37,897 nt of DNA from positions 1-37,897 of IMG/VR virus record IMGVR_UViG_3300043427_001251. One strand, written 5' to 3'. The notes beneath the pieces are model-generated. The model saw only the letters and a program-made list of their open reading frames with translations, searched no databases and was not told the origin of the DNA. Position numbers and translations under genes: made by a program. Shown here one piece after another: positions 7,462-16,012 of the stretch. Positions within the stretch are counted from its first letter, which is position 1, and every line of letters begins with the position of its first letter. This stretch comes from a virus.

Positions 7462-9072
7462 TTACATTCCCAATTTTGACTTGATTTTCATAAGTTCGGG
7501 CTTCAAAGTGTTTAAAGCTTCCTTGTCGTATCTTTTCAAATGTGCTTCAACTCCAAATGAAGGACTAAATACCATCTGCCAAACATTAGCAAACGGAGAC
7601 TTCAACATTTGATTACCATATCTTTGACCATAAGTAGAACCGGTAGCCCATCCTGCAATAGCACTTGCTAATTCTTTAGAAACTTTAATACCTTCAACTG
7701 ATGAGGTTGTTCCTTTAATTAAATCTTTTAAACCTCTAGCAAGTGTGATTTCATTTACCGATTCGGTTGATTCACTCAACTTAAAGAAGAAATACTTTCT
7801 CATATACTCTAATGACTTTAAGATATCTTGTAATTCTTTTTTACCTTTTGGTCCAAGTTCTTCATCTCTTAAATATGCATTTAGAACTGCGTATGCGCCA
7901 TTTACAAACTCATATGGAGTTTTAGCTTTTACAGTGTATCCACTCACATAACTAGCTTCATTTACTGATTCTAACTTCAAATTTCTTTGTGCATTAGTCA
8001 AACCACTAATGATAGATTTTAATCCACCTTTAACACCATCGGTATCTTTAGCTTGAACTCTCTTGTCCAAAATTTTGGTGTTCATCTTTAAGAAGTTGAT
8101 GATTGCGTTTTCAACTGCATTCCACTTAATTTCTTCTTCGTTTAATTTGCCTTCCATTATACCTACTGCAATATCACCAACCACAAAATCAGGTTTGGTT
8201 GCATATTTCTTATTTACAATAGCAACTTTGTTATTTGGAGTTGGTTGTATAATATAAATTGGTAATGGTTCGGTAGCGAAAGTATATTTCATACCTAATT
8301 TCTTTAACTCACTACCCACACTCATAAATGAAGATGCTGCTTCTACTGCCCCTTTAATTTTATCCATATCCGCCGGAGATACCGCTTCGTTTACTGATTC
8401 ATCTGCTTTTTTGCCAGCTCTTAAATCAGCCAAGTCATCAGCTTCAATGTCACCATCACTATCAACATCCAATTCTTTTTGACGACCAGTTAACTCTTCG
8501 TTTCTTTTGATTAAAGATGTTAACTTCATAGATTCATTAGCAAACTCTTCTGCGTTCTTCTTGTCTTCAGCGTCTACTCCAGTTACCTTGTATGACTTAC
8601 CATCAACTTCAAATGAATCTTCACCACCAGCAATTGCTTTAGCTCTTTCAGCACCAAACTCATTACCTTCTTTGATTTCGTAGTATTTACCAAGAACCTC
8701 ACCAATTTCATCGTAAGTAGATTCCAATCTTTGTTGAAGAGTAGACACCTCTTTTAAGGTGCTTGAGAATACCTTGAATGATTCGTTCATAGATTTCATA
8801 TGTCTCTGAACAGTTACTCTATCAAACCAATCACCAGTTTCTTTTAACGTAATGTTATTAGCACTTTCTACGATACCTTTGATAGAGTCGTGAATTTCAG
8901 CCAAATTACCTTTGTGTGAAATCATTTCACCTAATTGACGGTAAGCAGCAACAGCTTCAACGAACGCACGCTTTTCTTCTTTGGTCATACCCTGACCTTC
9001 TTCTTCACCAACATTCATTCTGCGGTAATCTAAATCTTGTGATTCTTTAAGAAGTTGTGATAATTTTTTCAT
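7462..9072 (-). CDS. Multi-domain head-core polyprotein with three ESVNE linkers
   Basis: A 536-residue protein in the gp22-like position after the protease. The N-terminus MKKLSQLLKESQD resembles a capsid-targeting peptide with an L-K-E/S cleavage site. ESVNE occurs at residues 225-229, 368-372 and 437-441, splitting the chain into pieces of 229, 143, 69 and 95 residues. The first piece is helical up to about residue 130. It then has a small FEVDGKSYKV beta unit after I-K-E/G (about 133-165), and a calcium-loop-like DVDSDGDIEADD at 202-213. Cleavage by the gp21-like protease into internal-head or core proteins is inferred from resemblance to the capsid V-S-E/A site. No enzyme motif was found. 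The ATG has an AAGGA site and lies 11 bases after the upstream gene. Confidence 0.75.
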   Translation of the reverse strand: MKKLSQLLKESQDLDYRRMNVGEEEGQGMTKEEKRAFVEAVAAYRQLGEMISHKGNLAEIHDSIKGIVESANNITLKETGDWFDRVTVQRHMKSMNESFKVFSSTLKEVSTLQQRLESTYDEIGEVLGKYYEIKEGNEFGAERAKAIAGGEDSFEVDGKSYKVTGVDAEDKKNAEEFANESMKLTSLIKRNEELTGRQKELDVDSDGDIEADDLADLRAGKKADESVNEAVSPADMDKIKGAVEAASSFMSVGSELKKLGMKYTFATEPLPIYIIQPTPNNKVAIVNKKYATKPDFVVGDIAVGIMEGKLNEEEIKWNAVENAIINFLKMNTKILDKRVQAKDTDGVKGGLKSIISGLTNAQRNLKLESVNEASYVSGYTVKAKTPYEFVNGAYAVLNAYLRDEELGPKGKKELQDILKSLEYMRKYFFFKLSESTESVNEITLARGLKDLIKGTTSSVEGIKVSKELASAIAGWATGSTYGQRYGNQMLKSPFANVWQMVFSPSFGVEAHLKRYDKEALNTLKPELMKIKSKLGM

Positions 9073-9677
9073 TTTAGTTGTCCTTATTTTTTACCTTCAA
9101 CAAGTTTTTCAATTTTTTCACCCATTGGTCTACCAACATTCATTGATACATAAAAACCAACTGCGTTTACGATGTCTTTACCATCCCATTTTGCAAGAGC
9201 AGCAATGGTCGGACCTAAATCGTATTCGTACATTTTCTCAAGGTCTTTCTCACCTTGTGGGTCACCTTCGTATTTTGCTTTTGAACCGAAGATAGCAGGA
9301 ACTTTCTTTGCATCTGAATGGAAGTTAGCATCGGTTAATGCACCCATCAAAATGTGCATAATAGCCCATAAGTGATTAGCTCCACCTTTTCTCATATCAC
9401 CAAGTTCGTATGATAACATCTTGTTAACTTTTACATTTAACTGGCGATTCATTTCATTCAATACACCCTCGTTCATACCACTACCATATTCGTGGTAGTT
9501 TGAAGCGGCTTGAGATACATAGTTTTCAGCATTAGTGATGTGGTCTTGAATCCAAGCAGGAACATCCTTTTCCATCTCACCCATTTTTTGCTTCAATTCA
9601 GTAGCGTATTTGATAATAGAGTCCAATGAATTTTGAGCCATTGAAACTTCGTGGTCTTGTGATTCGTTTACCGATTC
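7750..9677 (-). repeat. Dispersed 15-bp ESVNE repeat, copies in two head genes
   Basis: Plus-strand words of the form ttcRtttacYgattc occur at 7750-7764, 7957-7971, 8386-8400 and 9663-9677. On the minus strand each reads GAATCRGTAAAYGAA, in frame, coding for ESVNE. Only third codon positions vary. Further copies lie at 17399-18661. Confidence 0.9.
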
Positions 9678-9914
9678 ACCAAACATCTTAATCATTCTCT
9701 TTTGAACCGGATTTCCAGGAGTTCCAACAACTGCGGTTACAAAATTAAGTCTATCTGTTAACTTTGACTTTTTAACATATTGGTAAACCTTCTCAATATC
9801 CATATTGTGAGTATCAACAAACTTTTGGATTGCGTCTTTGTTTAAACCAGTCAAACCGCCAATTTCCATTGCGGTTCTACTAGCGTTTTCTTTTAGTAAT
9901 GACATCATTTTCAT
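9084..9914 (-). CDS. Head-core polyprotein with one ESVNE linker
   Basis: A 276-residue protein directly after the protease gene (ATGA overlap; GGAG ribosome site). The N-terminus MKMMSLLKEN resembles those of the neighbouring gene and protease product (LLKES, ILKES) and may be a capsid-targeting peptide. ESVNE at residues 80-84 separates an 84-residue helical part from a 192-residue part. The latter begins with a helix-rich segment (SMAQNSLDSIIKYATELKQK) that I recognise as recurrent in core proteins of uncultured T4-like phages, followed by a second, mixed domain. It is probably a prohead core or internal-head protein. The function of the C-terminal domain is unknown. Confidence 0.7.
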   Translation of the reverse strand: MKMMSLLKENASRTAMEIGGLTGLNKDAIQKFVDTHNMDIEKVYQYVKKSKLTDRLNFVTAVVGTPGNPVQKRMIKMFGESVNESQDHEVSMAQNSLDSIIKYATELKQKMGEMEKDVPAWIQDHITNAENYVSQAASNYHEYGSGMNEGVLNEMNRQLNVKVNKMLSYELGDMRKGGANHLWAIMHILMGALTDANFHSDAKKVPAIFGSKAKYEGDPQGEKDLEKMYEYDLGPTIAALAKWDGKDIVNAVGFYVSMNVGRPMGEKIEKLVEGKK

Positions 9915-10552
9915 TTTATATCTCCAAAATCACACTCACAATATCCACCCACTTCGCAGATGATTTCTCTCATAAGTGTATTAACCTTATTATAATTAGT
10001 TTGTTTTCTTTGAACTGACTCTTTGATAACCCCTTCATTTGTAGGTCTCATAAAAGCTCCATGCGTTGATGGGTTAGAAACAAAGTCCCAACAAATCAAC
10101 TCAAAGTCACCTTCAACAGCAACAGTTCCATCTTCTTTAATCTGACTCACGGAACCCATACCTCTTGATGAGATACCAACCGTACATTCTGCTTTGATTA
10201 ACTCTTGTAAGATTTTGCCAGCAGGTGTGTTTAAGATTTCAACAGCACCAACTACATCATCACCATTCCACCACACATCACGAACAACGTGCGATGTGTT
10301 TTTCAATTCAATTACCGATGATTCCGGATGGTCAAGTTCGCCATATGCTCGGTTTTCTTTGATTTCCCTACCCTTGTATTTTTCAACTTCTCTTTCAAGA
10401 ATGTTTCTTGGATATACTCTACCATTTTGGTTTTTAGCGTTTGCTCTCTGCAATACACCTGTAACCAAAAATCTTCCGTGGCGGTCTTGCGACTCCTTCA
10501 AGATTTGAGGTGTAATTTGGAATACAGTAGTATCAACTAATAATTGTTTCAT
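9911..10552 (-). CDS. 21: Prohead core protease, T4 gp21-like
   Basis: A 213-residue serine protease of the T4 gp21 / herpes assemblin-like fold. The likely catalytic His is in GELDHPESS (His75) and the Ser in VGISSRGMGS (Ser128/129); a conserved CWDFVSNPS segment follows at about 154-162. In T4 this enzyme assembles in the prohead, cuts itself, the scaffold, internal proteins and capsid protein after [L/I]-x-E, and is needed for head maturation. Its own chain has such sites near both ends (ILKE/S at 17-21, VIKE/S near 175-179), which fits self-processing. It overlaps its neighbours on both sides (TAATG upstream, ATGA downstream), so it is translated together with the proteins it probably cuts. 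Confidence 0.92.
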   Translation of the reverse strand: MKQLLVDTTVFQITPQILKESQDRHGRFLVTGVLQRANAKNQNGRVYPRNILEREVEKYKGREIKENRAYGELDHPESSVIELKNTSHVVRDVWWNGDDVVGAVEILNTPAGKILQELIKAECTVGISSRGMGSVSQIKEDGTVAVEGDFELICWDFVSNPSTHGAFMRPTNEGVIKESVQRKQTNYNKVNTLMREIICEVGGYCECDFGDIK

Positions 10553-10692
10553 TATTTTTCCCAGATTTGTTTTTTGCGGTAAAGGTCAAGAAATACTTTA
10601 GCTAATTCTTTACGAATCAACAATCTGATTTGAGAGATGTCATCCACCTCTAAAGCTTCATTAACTTGGTTCTTTTCACATCCGCAAGACAT
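10552..10692 (-). CDS. Small Cys-containing head protein, 46 residues
   Basis: An ATG at 10690-10692 opens 46 codons that end in a TAA overlapping the protease ATG (TAATG). The product begins MSCGCEKNQVNEALEV and ends YRKKQIWEK. It has a C-G-C pair and a single V-N-E/A site at residues 10-13, the same core as the ESVNE linkers. The rest is one amphipathic basic helix. The gene starts one base after the upstream stop. By position it matches the small core proteins encoded between gp20 and gp21 in T4 (gp67/gp68), but no sequence relation is claimed. Removal of the Cys-rich dozen residues by the protease is a plausible but untested idea. Confidence 0.7.
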   Translation of the reverse strand: MSCGCEKNQVNEALEVDDISQIRLLIRKELAKVFLDLYRKKQIWEK

Positions 10693-10693
10693 A

Positions 10694-11203
10694 TTACGAC
10701 CCCAGCTCTTTAATCTTACGAGAAATCTTTAACATTCTTTCGGAAATCTTACTAAATCTTACTTTTGTAGATTCCCAATACTGACCTTGACTCAATCCCA
10801 TTTCGGTTTTAAGTTTTGTATTCTGATTTACTAATTGTTCAACCTCATACAACTTACGATTGATTTCTTTGATAGCAAGATTCACTTTTTTCTTTGCAGA
10901 CATTGACTCATCTTTTCTATAAGCACGATAGGTTGCTTCAATCAAACTTTCTAATTTAGAATCTAATTGTGAAAGTGATTCAAAATGTTGATTTGATTTT
11001 TTTGATTTTTTGTATCCTAATACTTCAATGTGGTCATCATCCATATCATCCTCACTTTTAGCAAAAGCATATGGGGTTCTTGGGGGACCAGCACCACCAT
11101 CAAGGTTTGCGGTCACATTTGCTTCATCCAACTCATCTTCTTCTTGTTGAAGTTCAAGTTGATTGAATTTGTCTTCAAGTTCTTTTAGCAAGTATTTACT
11201 CAT
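10694..11203 (-). CDS. Head-module core protein with L-D-E/A site
   Basis: A 169-residue protein. The first 27 residues are acidic and helical and end in L-D-E, followed by ANVTANLDGGAGPPRTPYAF, a stretch I recognise as conserved among head proteins of uncultured T4-like phages. L25-D26-E27/A28 fits a gp21 cleavage site, giving a mature protein starting ANVT. The rest has an acidic linker and a basic helical C-terminal half that may form coiled coil. Its ATGA overlap with the gene upstream and place between portal and protease suggest a core or head-vertex role; the precise role is unknown. Confidence 0.65.
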   Translation of the reverse strand: MSKYLLKELEDKFNQLELQQEEDELDEANVTANLDGGAGPPRTPYAFAKSEDDMDDDHIEVLGYKKSKKSNQHFESLSQLDSKLESLIEATYRAYRKDESMSAKKKVNLAIKEINRKLYEVEQLVNQNTKLKTEMGLSQGQYWESTKVRFSKISERMLKISRKIKELGS

Positions 11204-12039
11204 TTTAGTTTCCTCACTTCTTGAAGCAATTCGTGGTATCTTAATAGAGAAAGAACCTGCGTTTCGCTGATTACCTTTGATGTTGCGATACTTTCCATCA
11301 AATTAACAGTTTCGTTTAACTTAATAGATAGAACCTTATCAGATACTTTTACTTTACCAAATGCGGTCTTTAATTTTTTAACTTCAGATATAACATACTT
11401 TCTTAATTTCTCTGAATTATCAATATTATTGATGTATGTTCTTAATACATTCTTTTGTTCCGAAGTTAAACTTGAATATTTTTCATTGAATGAATCAACC
11501 AAGAATTTGTAAGCCAATAAACGAACCTCTTTTGGTTGTGTTGTGTATTCTTCGTTGGTTTTTTGTTCTACCAATTGTTCTTTTTTGGTGATAATACTTT
11601 CAAAGATAGTATTCTTACAATCAACCCATTCTTTTGGAGAATTTTCTTGCTTATATTCAAATAACTTGTAGGTTGATGCTAATTCTTTGTAATTGTTTAC
11701 ACGATACTTAAAAAAGTCATCAATCTTATAAGATTCTTTGATAGATTTGATAAGATTATATTTTTGTCTACGAAGAATAGATTCGTTTAAACCTTTTCTC
11801 TGCTCTAAAATAATATTAACAAATTCTTGAGCTTTATATTGAGTATCAAATGTTTCTTTTTGAAGCGTCTGATAGAGATTTAACTCTTTGGTTAGTTCAG
11901 TCCCTTTTTTGAAATGGGATTTAATTATTTCAAGCGCCAGTGAGTTTTTGCCACCTAATGTATCAGCAGCAATTTGTCTCACGAGCAACTCAAATAAAAT
12001 ACCCGTATTTTTGAACTTACTGTGTTTTAACTTACCCAT
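11200..12039 (-). CDS. Conserved head-module protein next to portal
   Basis: A 279-residue, Lys-rich, almost entirely helical protein starting MGKLKHSKFKNTGILFELLVRQI. This N-terminal stretch is one I recognise as conserved beside the portal gene in distant T4-like phages, usually without function. No enzyme motif is visible. It sits where T4 encodes small prohead core proteins, so a role in core assembly or portal initiation is a reasonable guess. An AAAGG ribosome site precedes the ATG, and a doubled promoter-like box lies just upstream. It overlaps the following gene by ATGA. Confidence 0.65.
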   Translation of the reverse strand: MGKLKHSKFKNTGILFELLVRQIAADTLGGKNSLALEIIKSHFKKGTELTKELNLYQTLQKETFDTQYKAQEFVNIILEQRKGLNESILRRQKYNLIKSIKESYKIDDFFKYRVNNYKELASTYKLFEYKQENSPKEWVDCKNTIFESIITKKEQLVEQKTNEEYTTQPKEVRLLAYKFLVDSFNEKYSSLTSEQKNVLRTYINNIDNSEKLRKYVISEVKKLKTAFGKVKVSDKVLSIKLNETVNLMESIATSKVISETQVLSLLRYHELLQEVRKLK

Positions 12040-12063
12040 TTCAAACCTTTTATTTGACTTTCT

Positions 12064-12075
12064 AATAAATAAATA
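12064..12075 (-). promoter_or_regulatory. Doubled promoter-like box after portal
   Basis: On the minus strand TATTTATTTATT contains two overlapping TATTTATT words, the nearer ending 24 bases before the ATG at 12039. It matches the TAYTTATW series and lies in the 48-base gap between portal and the next gene. Confidence 0.45.
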
Positions 12076-12087
12076 TCGTATTGTAGG

Positions 12088-13947
12088 TTAAATCGTATCA
12101 TCTAACAATTGTGACTCATCCAACAACCCCAGCTCTTCAGTTTTAGACTCTGGTTTTAAGGATTCCATAATCATAGACTTGGTTTTAACCTTCATTTTTT
12201 TCAGAGAAGATTTTAATGCCGTTTGAGATTCAACCGCCATTGGCCCTTTTCTAAAATTATGATATGTACTGTCTCTACTAATGTCGGTTTGTTTACCAAG
12301 TGGGTCTCTACCCATATTTGCTTGGTCGGTTCCGTATGTTCCACTTTCAGTTGGTCTTCCAGCGCCAGGAAATCCACCTTCAGGAGAACCACCCTCTTCT
12401 TCAGCAGGTTGTTGTGCAATCACAGCAAGGTCGTGAGGTGTTCCAAACGATTCACCCGTTTTAGCTGGGTCGTTACCTTCGGTAGTAATTTGTTCGTGTC
12501 TGAACGATAACTTCAAGTCATCAATTACTTTTTGTTGTTCTTTTTCCCACTCATCATCAGACATATTAAAGATGTTTTTGTAAATCCACTCTTGTGAAAT
12601 CATCTTCAAATCCTTCATATTGCTTACAAGAGTTGTCTTTTCAGAAAGTAAAGCAATTTTCTCTTGTTCGTAAATAATAGATGGGTTTGTAAGCTCTAAC
12701 TCAAAATTAACGAGGTCTTCGTTTTCGTATCCTTGTGAGTAAAGGTGAACAATTGCAATTTTAGTAAGTTCTGATAGAACAATCTTTTGAACTCGTTCCA
12801 CAGTTCTTGCAAATCTGATGTCTTGTTGAGCAAGGGTAGCTTTACCTTCCACACCCTCTTCATATCCAATGAATGCTTTAGGAACTTTTAAAGCAGCCAT
12901 CATTCTATTCTTTAGGTATTCAATATCATCAATACCACCGAATTCCATACCACTCAAAGAATCAATTTCAGTTCCACTTTGACCACCACGAACCGGCAAG
13001 AAATAGTCTTCCAACATATTCATCATATTGAACTTGAGGTTGTAATCACCCGTGTTCTGGTCAATATATGGAACTTTTTTCATTCCATCAATAATGTTTC
13101 TCATATGTTGGTCAACCTCTTGTGGTGGGATATTACCAACATCAATTTTAAAGATTCTCTTTTCAGGCGCCCTCATAATTCTATGAATCATCATTGCGTC
13201 TTCCATAAGAGTTAATTGTTTCCAAGTTTTTCTAGCACCCTCTAACAAAGAACGACCATATGGTAGGAAGTTTGAGTCGGTCATTAATCTAAAGTGTGCA
13301 ATCTGATAAAATGGGAAGTATGTATTTTTATCTTTACCATATGAGAAATTGGTAGAAGAACTCATATTGGATAATTTAAATCTAACCTCATAAGGGTTAT
13401 CAGGATTAAATCCCTCTTCACGTTCAAATTCGTATGCTGAAATTGGTTGGACATTTACAATACCAACTCCCTCTTCAATATCTAAATACAAAAAGTAGTC
13501 ACCATATTTGTTCATACCACGAACCCAAGCCCAAAGGTTGAATTCAATATTTAAGATATCATAAAATAAGTTGTGAAGGATTTTTTTTAGATTCTCATCA
13601 GAAGATTTAATACGAATCACATCACCCATATCGTTCTTTAAGGTACACTCATCGGAGTAGATATCCAAAATAGAAGTAATGATTGAATCTTTGTCCATCG
13701 CCTCATAGTCAGTATACAATTCTAACTTGTTTGAGTGATAATTAAATTGTTGGTTGTAGGTTTCCCAATTCCTACGAGAAGTATGTAAACGACCAAATCT
13801 ATCGTAGTATGATGTTCCACGGATATTACCTTGAGATTGTAGTCTTTGTGAGTCTACGGCTTGTAAACGATTCTTCCCAACTCTTCTTACGATGACTTGG
13901 GTAGCGAATAGTTTTTGTAATCTTCCAAATAATGAATTGTCTGCCAT
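12088..13947 (-). CDS. 20: Portal protein, T4 gp20-like
   Basis: A 619-residue portal vertex protein; T4 gp20 is 524 residues. Recognisable gp20-family parts include the early YTDYEAMDKDSIITSILDIYSDE segment, MIHRIMRAPEKRIFKIDVGNIPP and MNMLEDYFLPVRGG in the middle, and the ALKVPKAFIGYE segment. The portal forms a dodecamer at one vertex, starts head assembly and is the docking site for the terminase and later the neck. The extra length is mostly a C-terminal tail after about residue 500, rich in Gly/Pro/Glu and ending with LLDESQLLDDTI. This tail contains MIME/S and LLDE/S sites that could be trimmed by the prohead protease. The ATG has a weak ribosome site. Confidence 0.93.
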   Translation of the reverse strand: MADNSLFGRLQKLFATQVIVRRVGKNRLQAVDSQRLQSQGNIRGTSYYDRFGRLHTSRRNWETYNQQFNYHSNKLELYTDYEAMDKDSIITSILDIYSDECTLKNDMGDVIRIKSSDENLKKILHNLFYDILNIEFNLWAWVRGMNKYGDYFLYLDIEEGVGIVNVQPISAYEFEREEGFNPDNPYEVRFKLSNMSSSTNFSYGKDKNTYFPFYQIAHFRLMTDSNFLPYGRSLLEGARKTWKQLTLMEDAMMIHRIMRAPEKRIFKIDVGNIPPQEVDQHMRNIIDGMKKVPYIDQNTGDYNLKFNMMNMLEDYFLPVRGGQSGTEIDSLSGMEFGGIDDIEYLKNRMMAALKVPKAFIGYEEGVEGKATLAQQDIRFARTVERVQKIVLSELTKIAIVHLYSQGYENEDLVNFELELTNPSIIYEQEKIALLSEKTTLVSNMKDLKMISQEWIYKNIFNMSDDEWEKEQQKVIDDLKLSFRHEQITTEGNDPAKTGESFGTPHDLAVIAQQPAEEEGGSPEGGFPGAGRPTESGTYGTDQANMGRDPLGKQTDISRDSTYHNFRKGPMAVESQTALKSSLKKMKVKTKSMIMESLKPESKTEELGLLDESQLLDDTI

Positions 13948-13985
13948 AATGTTTTTCTAAACTAAAAGAGTATACTTTTACAATC

Positions 13986-13993
13986 TATAAATA
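13986..13993 (-). promoter_or_regulatory. Putative late promoter box TATTTATA for portal
   Basis: Minus strand GTATATTTATAGA, 38 bases upstream of the portal ATG, in the 72-base gap after the terminase gene. It fits the TAYTTATW series. Confidence 0.5.
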
Positions 13994-14019
13994 TACAAAA
14001 AATAAACTACACTACCAAA

Positions 14020-15594
14020 TTAAAGTATCCAAGTCATATCTACATCATTACCTCTACCATCTTTTAATACCCAAGGATTATGTTGTCCCATTCTGGCGTT
14101 GTAAACACCACCTTGAGTCTTTGAAATGTGAGTTAATGCGGTACGGCTTAAATCTATACCCTGTTGTCTTAATTTTAATGCGGTGTCTCTTACCCAAAGT
14201 CCTGTGGAGAACGACATAACCAAGTCATCGTTATACCCTTGTTGAGCCTCCGCCTTGGAACCATTCCAAATGAATACAAACAGCTCATCAATTAAACGCT
14301 TTGAGTGAACGATTGGTGTTTTTTCTCTCATATAGGTATCAAGTTTAGAAATCACCAAAGGTCTTGTTCGTGAAGACATTGTAAAGCCCGGAACCATATC
14401 TTCTTTTTTCTTTAGGTCCCAACCTTTTCGTAGGTGGACATCATCATCTACATAACCCAACTCACGATATGAGTAATATAAGTTTGTATAGTTTCTATCA
14501 ATAACTTCTTGGATTACAGCCCAACCAATGTTTGCGTTTTCAACCACCAACATAGCATTGTTCCACTCCGCAGCAACCGATGTAAGGAATGCTCCATATT
14601 GTTTGGTTTCAATCTTACCTTTGTATTCAGCAACTTGTTCTACGGTTTCAATATCAATAACGTGAAATGCTGAATAGTCGGATGAATCGCCACGAGCCAC
14701 ATCGGCTACCACTACATAGTCACGAGAATAATTTGGATATTCCCACAACCAATAATTTCCATCAAATCCTCGTTTTTCAATTGGGTCTTTAATATAAGTT
14801 TCAGTATACCAAGTTAGAATTGATGAGTCTACTACCGTGTAACCCGAACTGATAAAGTCACAATCACATTCTTGTGCTGCGCCCTTTTCACCAAGTAATT
14901 TTGTTTGGTCATCTCTCCAACTTTGGTTTCGTTCAGGGTGAACGGTCCAGTGAAGTTTGATTGGATTCCAACTATCACCGGCCTCACCTTTTAACCAAAT
15001 TTTATGAAACCAGTTACCAACACCATTTGGAGTTGATAAGACAATAGCTTTACCACCGGTTGAAAGAGTTGATTGAGCAGAAGTCCAAATATCTTCAATG
15101 TTGGAAATAAACGCAGCCTCATCCATAATTAACATTGAAAGAGCTTCAGAACGACCCGCGTCACCTGCTGCTGATGTTGCTTTAATTTGAGAACCATTTC
15201 TCAATCGTAAAGAAAGTTTATTGTCTTCTTCGGTTTGGCCTCTTAACCAACTTGGTAGGTTTTCGTGCATAAACCTTACTTTAGTCACAAGGTTTTTTGC
15301 TACTTCTTGTTTGGTTGCAATTACCAAAATGTTTTTATCTTCGTGGAATAACATCATCCATAAAGAGTATCCGGCGGATAGAGTAGAAATACCTAACTGA
15401 CGTGATTTGAGGATTACATTAAACCTGTGGTCATCAAACTCCCTCATCAAATCTTCTTGGAAATCATAAAGATTGAAAAGAATTTTACCTCGGTGAGGGT
15501 GTTGGATATAACAATATTTCTTAAAGAAATACACTGGGTCTTTAGCACATTTAATGTACTCTTCCCTAATAAGTTCCTTTAAACTTTTTGCCAT
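14020..15594 (-). CDS. 17: Terminase large subunit, T4 gp17-like
   Basis: A 524-residue packaging motor ATPase-nuclease; T4 gp17 is 610 residues. The Walker A-like SRQLGIST is at residues 64-71, Walker B LIMDEA at 155-160, and the coupling motif VLSTPNG near 186-192. The C-terminal RNaseH-fold nuclease begins around residue 290 with VVVADVARGDSSDYS, followed by VVENANIGWA and a late NDDLVMS, which supply acidic metal ligands. It pumps DNA through the portal and cuts the concatemer. It is immediately followed by portal, whereas T4 has the tail sheath and tube genes in between. No small terminase (gp16) is recognisable upstream. The gene starts 10 bases after the preceding stop. Confidence 0.95.
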   Translation of the reverse strand: MAKSLKELIREEYIKCAKDPVYFFKKYCYIQHPHRGKILFNLYDFQEDLMREFDDHRFNVILKSRQLGISTLSAGYSLWMMLFHEDKNILVIATKQEVAKNLVTKVRFMHENLPSWLRGQTEEDNKLSLRLRNGSQIKATSAAGDAGRSEALSMLIMDEAAFISNIEDIWTSAQSTLSTGGKAIVLSTPNGVGNWFHKIWLKGEAGDSWNPIKLHWTVHPERNQSWRDDQTKLLGEKGAAQECDCDFISSGYTVVDSSILTWYTETYIKDPIEKRGFDGNYWLWEYPNYSRDYVVVADVARGDSSDYSAFHVIDIETVEQVAEYKGKIETKQYGAFLTSVAAEWNNAMLVVENANIGWAVIQEVIDRNYTNLYYSYRELGYVDDDVHLRKGWDLKKKEDMVPGFTMSSRTRPLVISKLDTYMREKTPIVHSKRLIDELFVFIWNGSKAEAQQGYNDDLVMSFSTGLWVRDTALKLRQQGIDLSRTALTHISKTQGGVYNARMGQHNPWVLKDGRGNDVDMTWIL

Positions 15595-15601
15595 ACATTT
15601 T

Positions 15602-15609
15602 TATTTATA
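15602..15609 (-). promoter_or_regulatory. Exact T4 late-box word TATAAATA before terminase
   Basis: Minus strand TATAAATA ends 7 bases before the terminase ATG and overlaps the upstream stop codon. With T4 spacing the transcript would start almost at the ATG, so it may be leaderless or chance. It is the only TATAAATA I noticed in this orientation beside a gene; the other gene-proximal boxes read TAYTTATW. Confidence 0.25.
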
Positions 15610-16012
15610 GAGCGAGCAATAATGTAACCGTAGCAGCTCCACCAGCAAAGCCAACCAAAAGACCTTGCCACATTTTAGAAGATTTTTCTCTTTTTAAAAC
15701 TTTGATTTGGTCTTCTTTTAGAGAAATTATTTTGTTTTTTTCTACAATAACCAAATCTTTTGAAGTAATAACTTTATTTAAGTTTTCAACTTCAACTTTA
15801 TACAAATCAATAGATTTTGAGTATAAAACAACCTTTTCTTGTGTTAATCGTAATTCATTAACACACAAGTCACGTTCTGCTTTTACCTTTAATGCGTTTT
15901 CAAGAGCCGCTCTCGGAACTGCAATTAAGTTAGATTCAGTTGAAAGCGTCTGTGAAAGCATCGGCAATGTCGTTATCAGACATAGCGTCAAGCTTAGCAA
16001 CATCTTTTTCAT
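15605..16012 (-). CDS. Exported coiled-coil protein with C-terminal membrane segment
   Basis: A 135-residue protein. The N-terminus MKKMLLSLTLCLITTLPMLSQ looks like a signal peptide; the Leu-rich core followed by SQ is a style common in Bacteroidota. Residues about 40-112 form a long coiled coil. The C-terminus has a Gly/Ala/Leu-rich membrane-like segment (GLLVGFAGGAATVTLLLAL). Its start lies inside the 3' end of the previous gene in another frame (77-base overlap), as in nested spanin pairs, and the partner also has membrane plus coiled coil. A spanin or envelope role in lysis is possible but unproven. The cysteine in the leader has no clear lipobox. Confidence 0.6.
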   Translation of the reverse strand: MKKMLLSLTLCLITTLPMLSQTLSTESNLIAVPRAALENALKVKAERDLCVNELRLTQEKVVLYSKSIDLYKVEVENLNKVITSKDLVIVEKNKIISLKEDQIKVLKREKSSKMWQGLLVGFAGGAATVTLLLAL

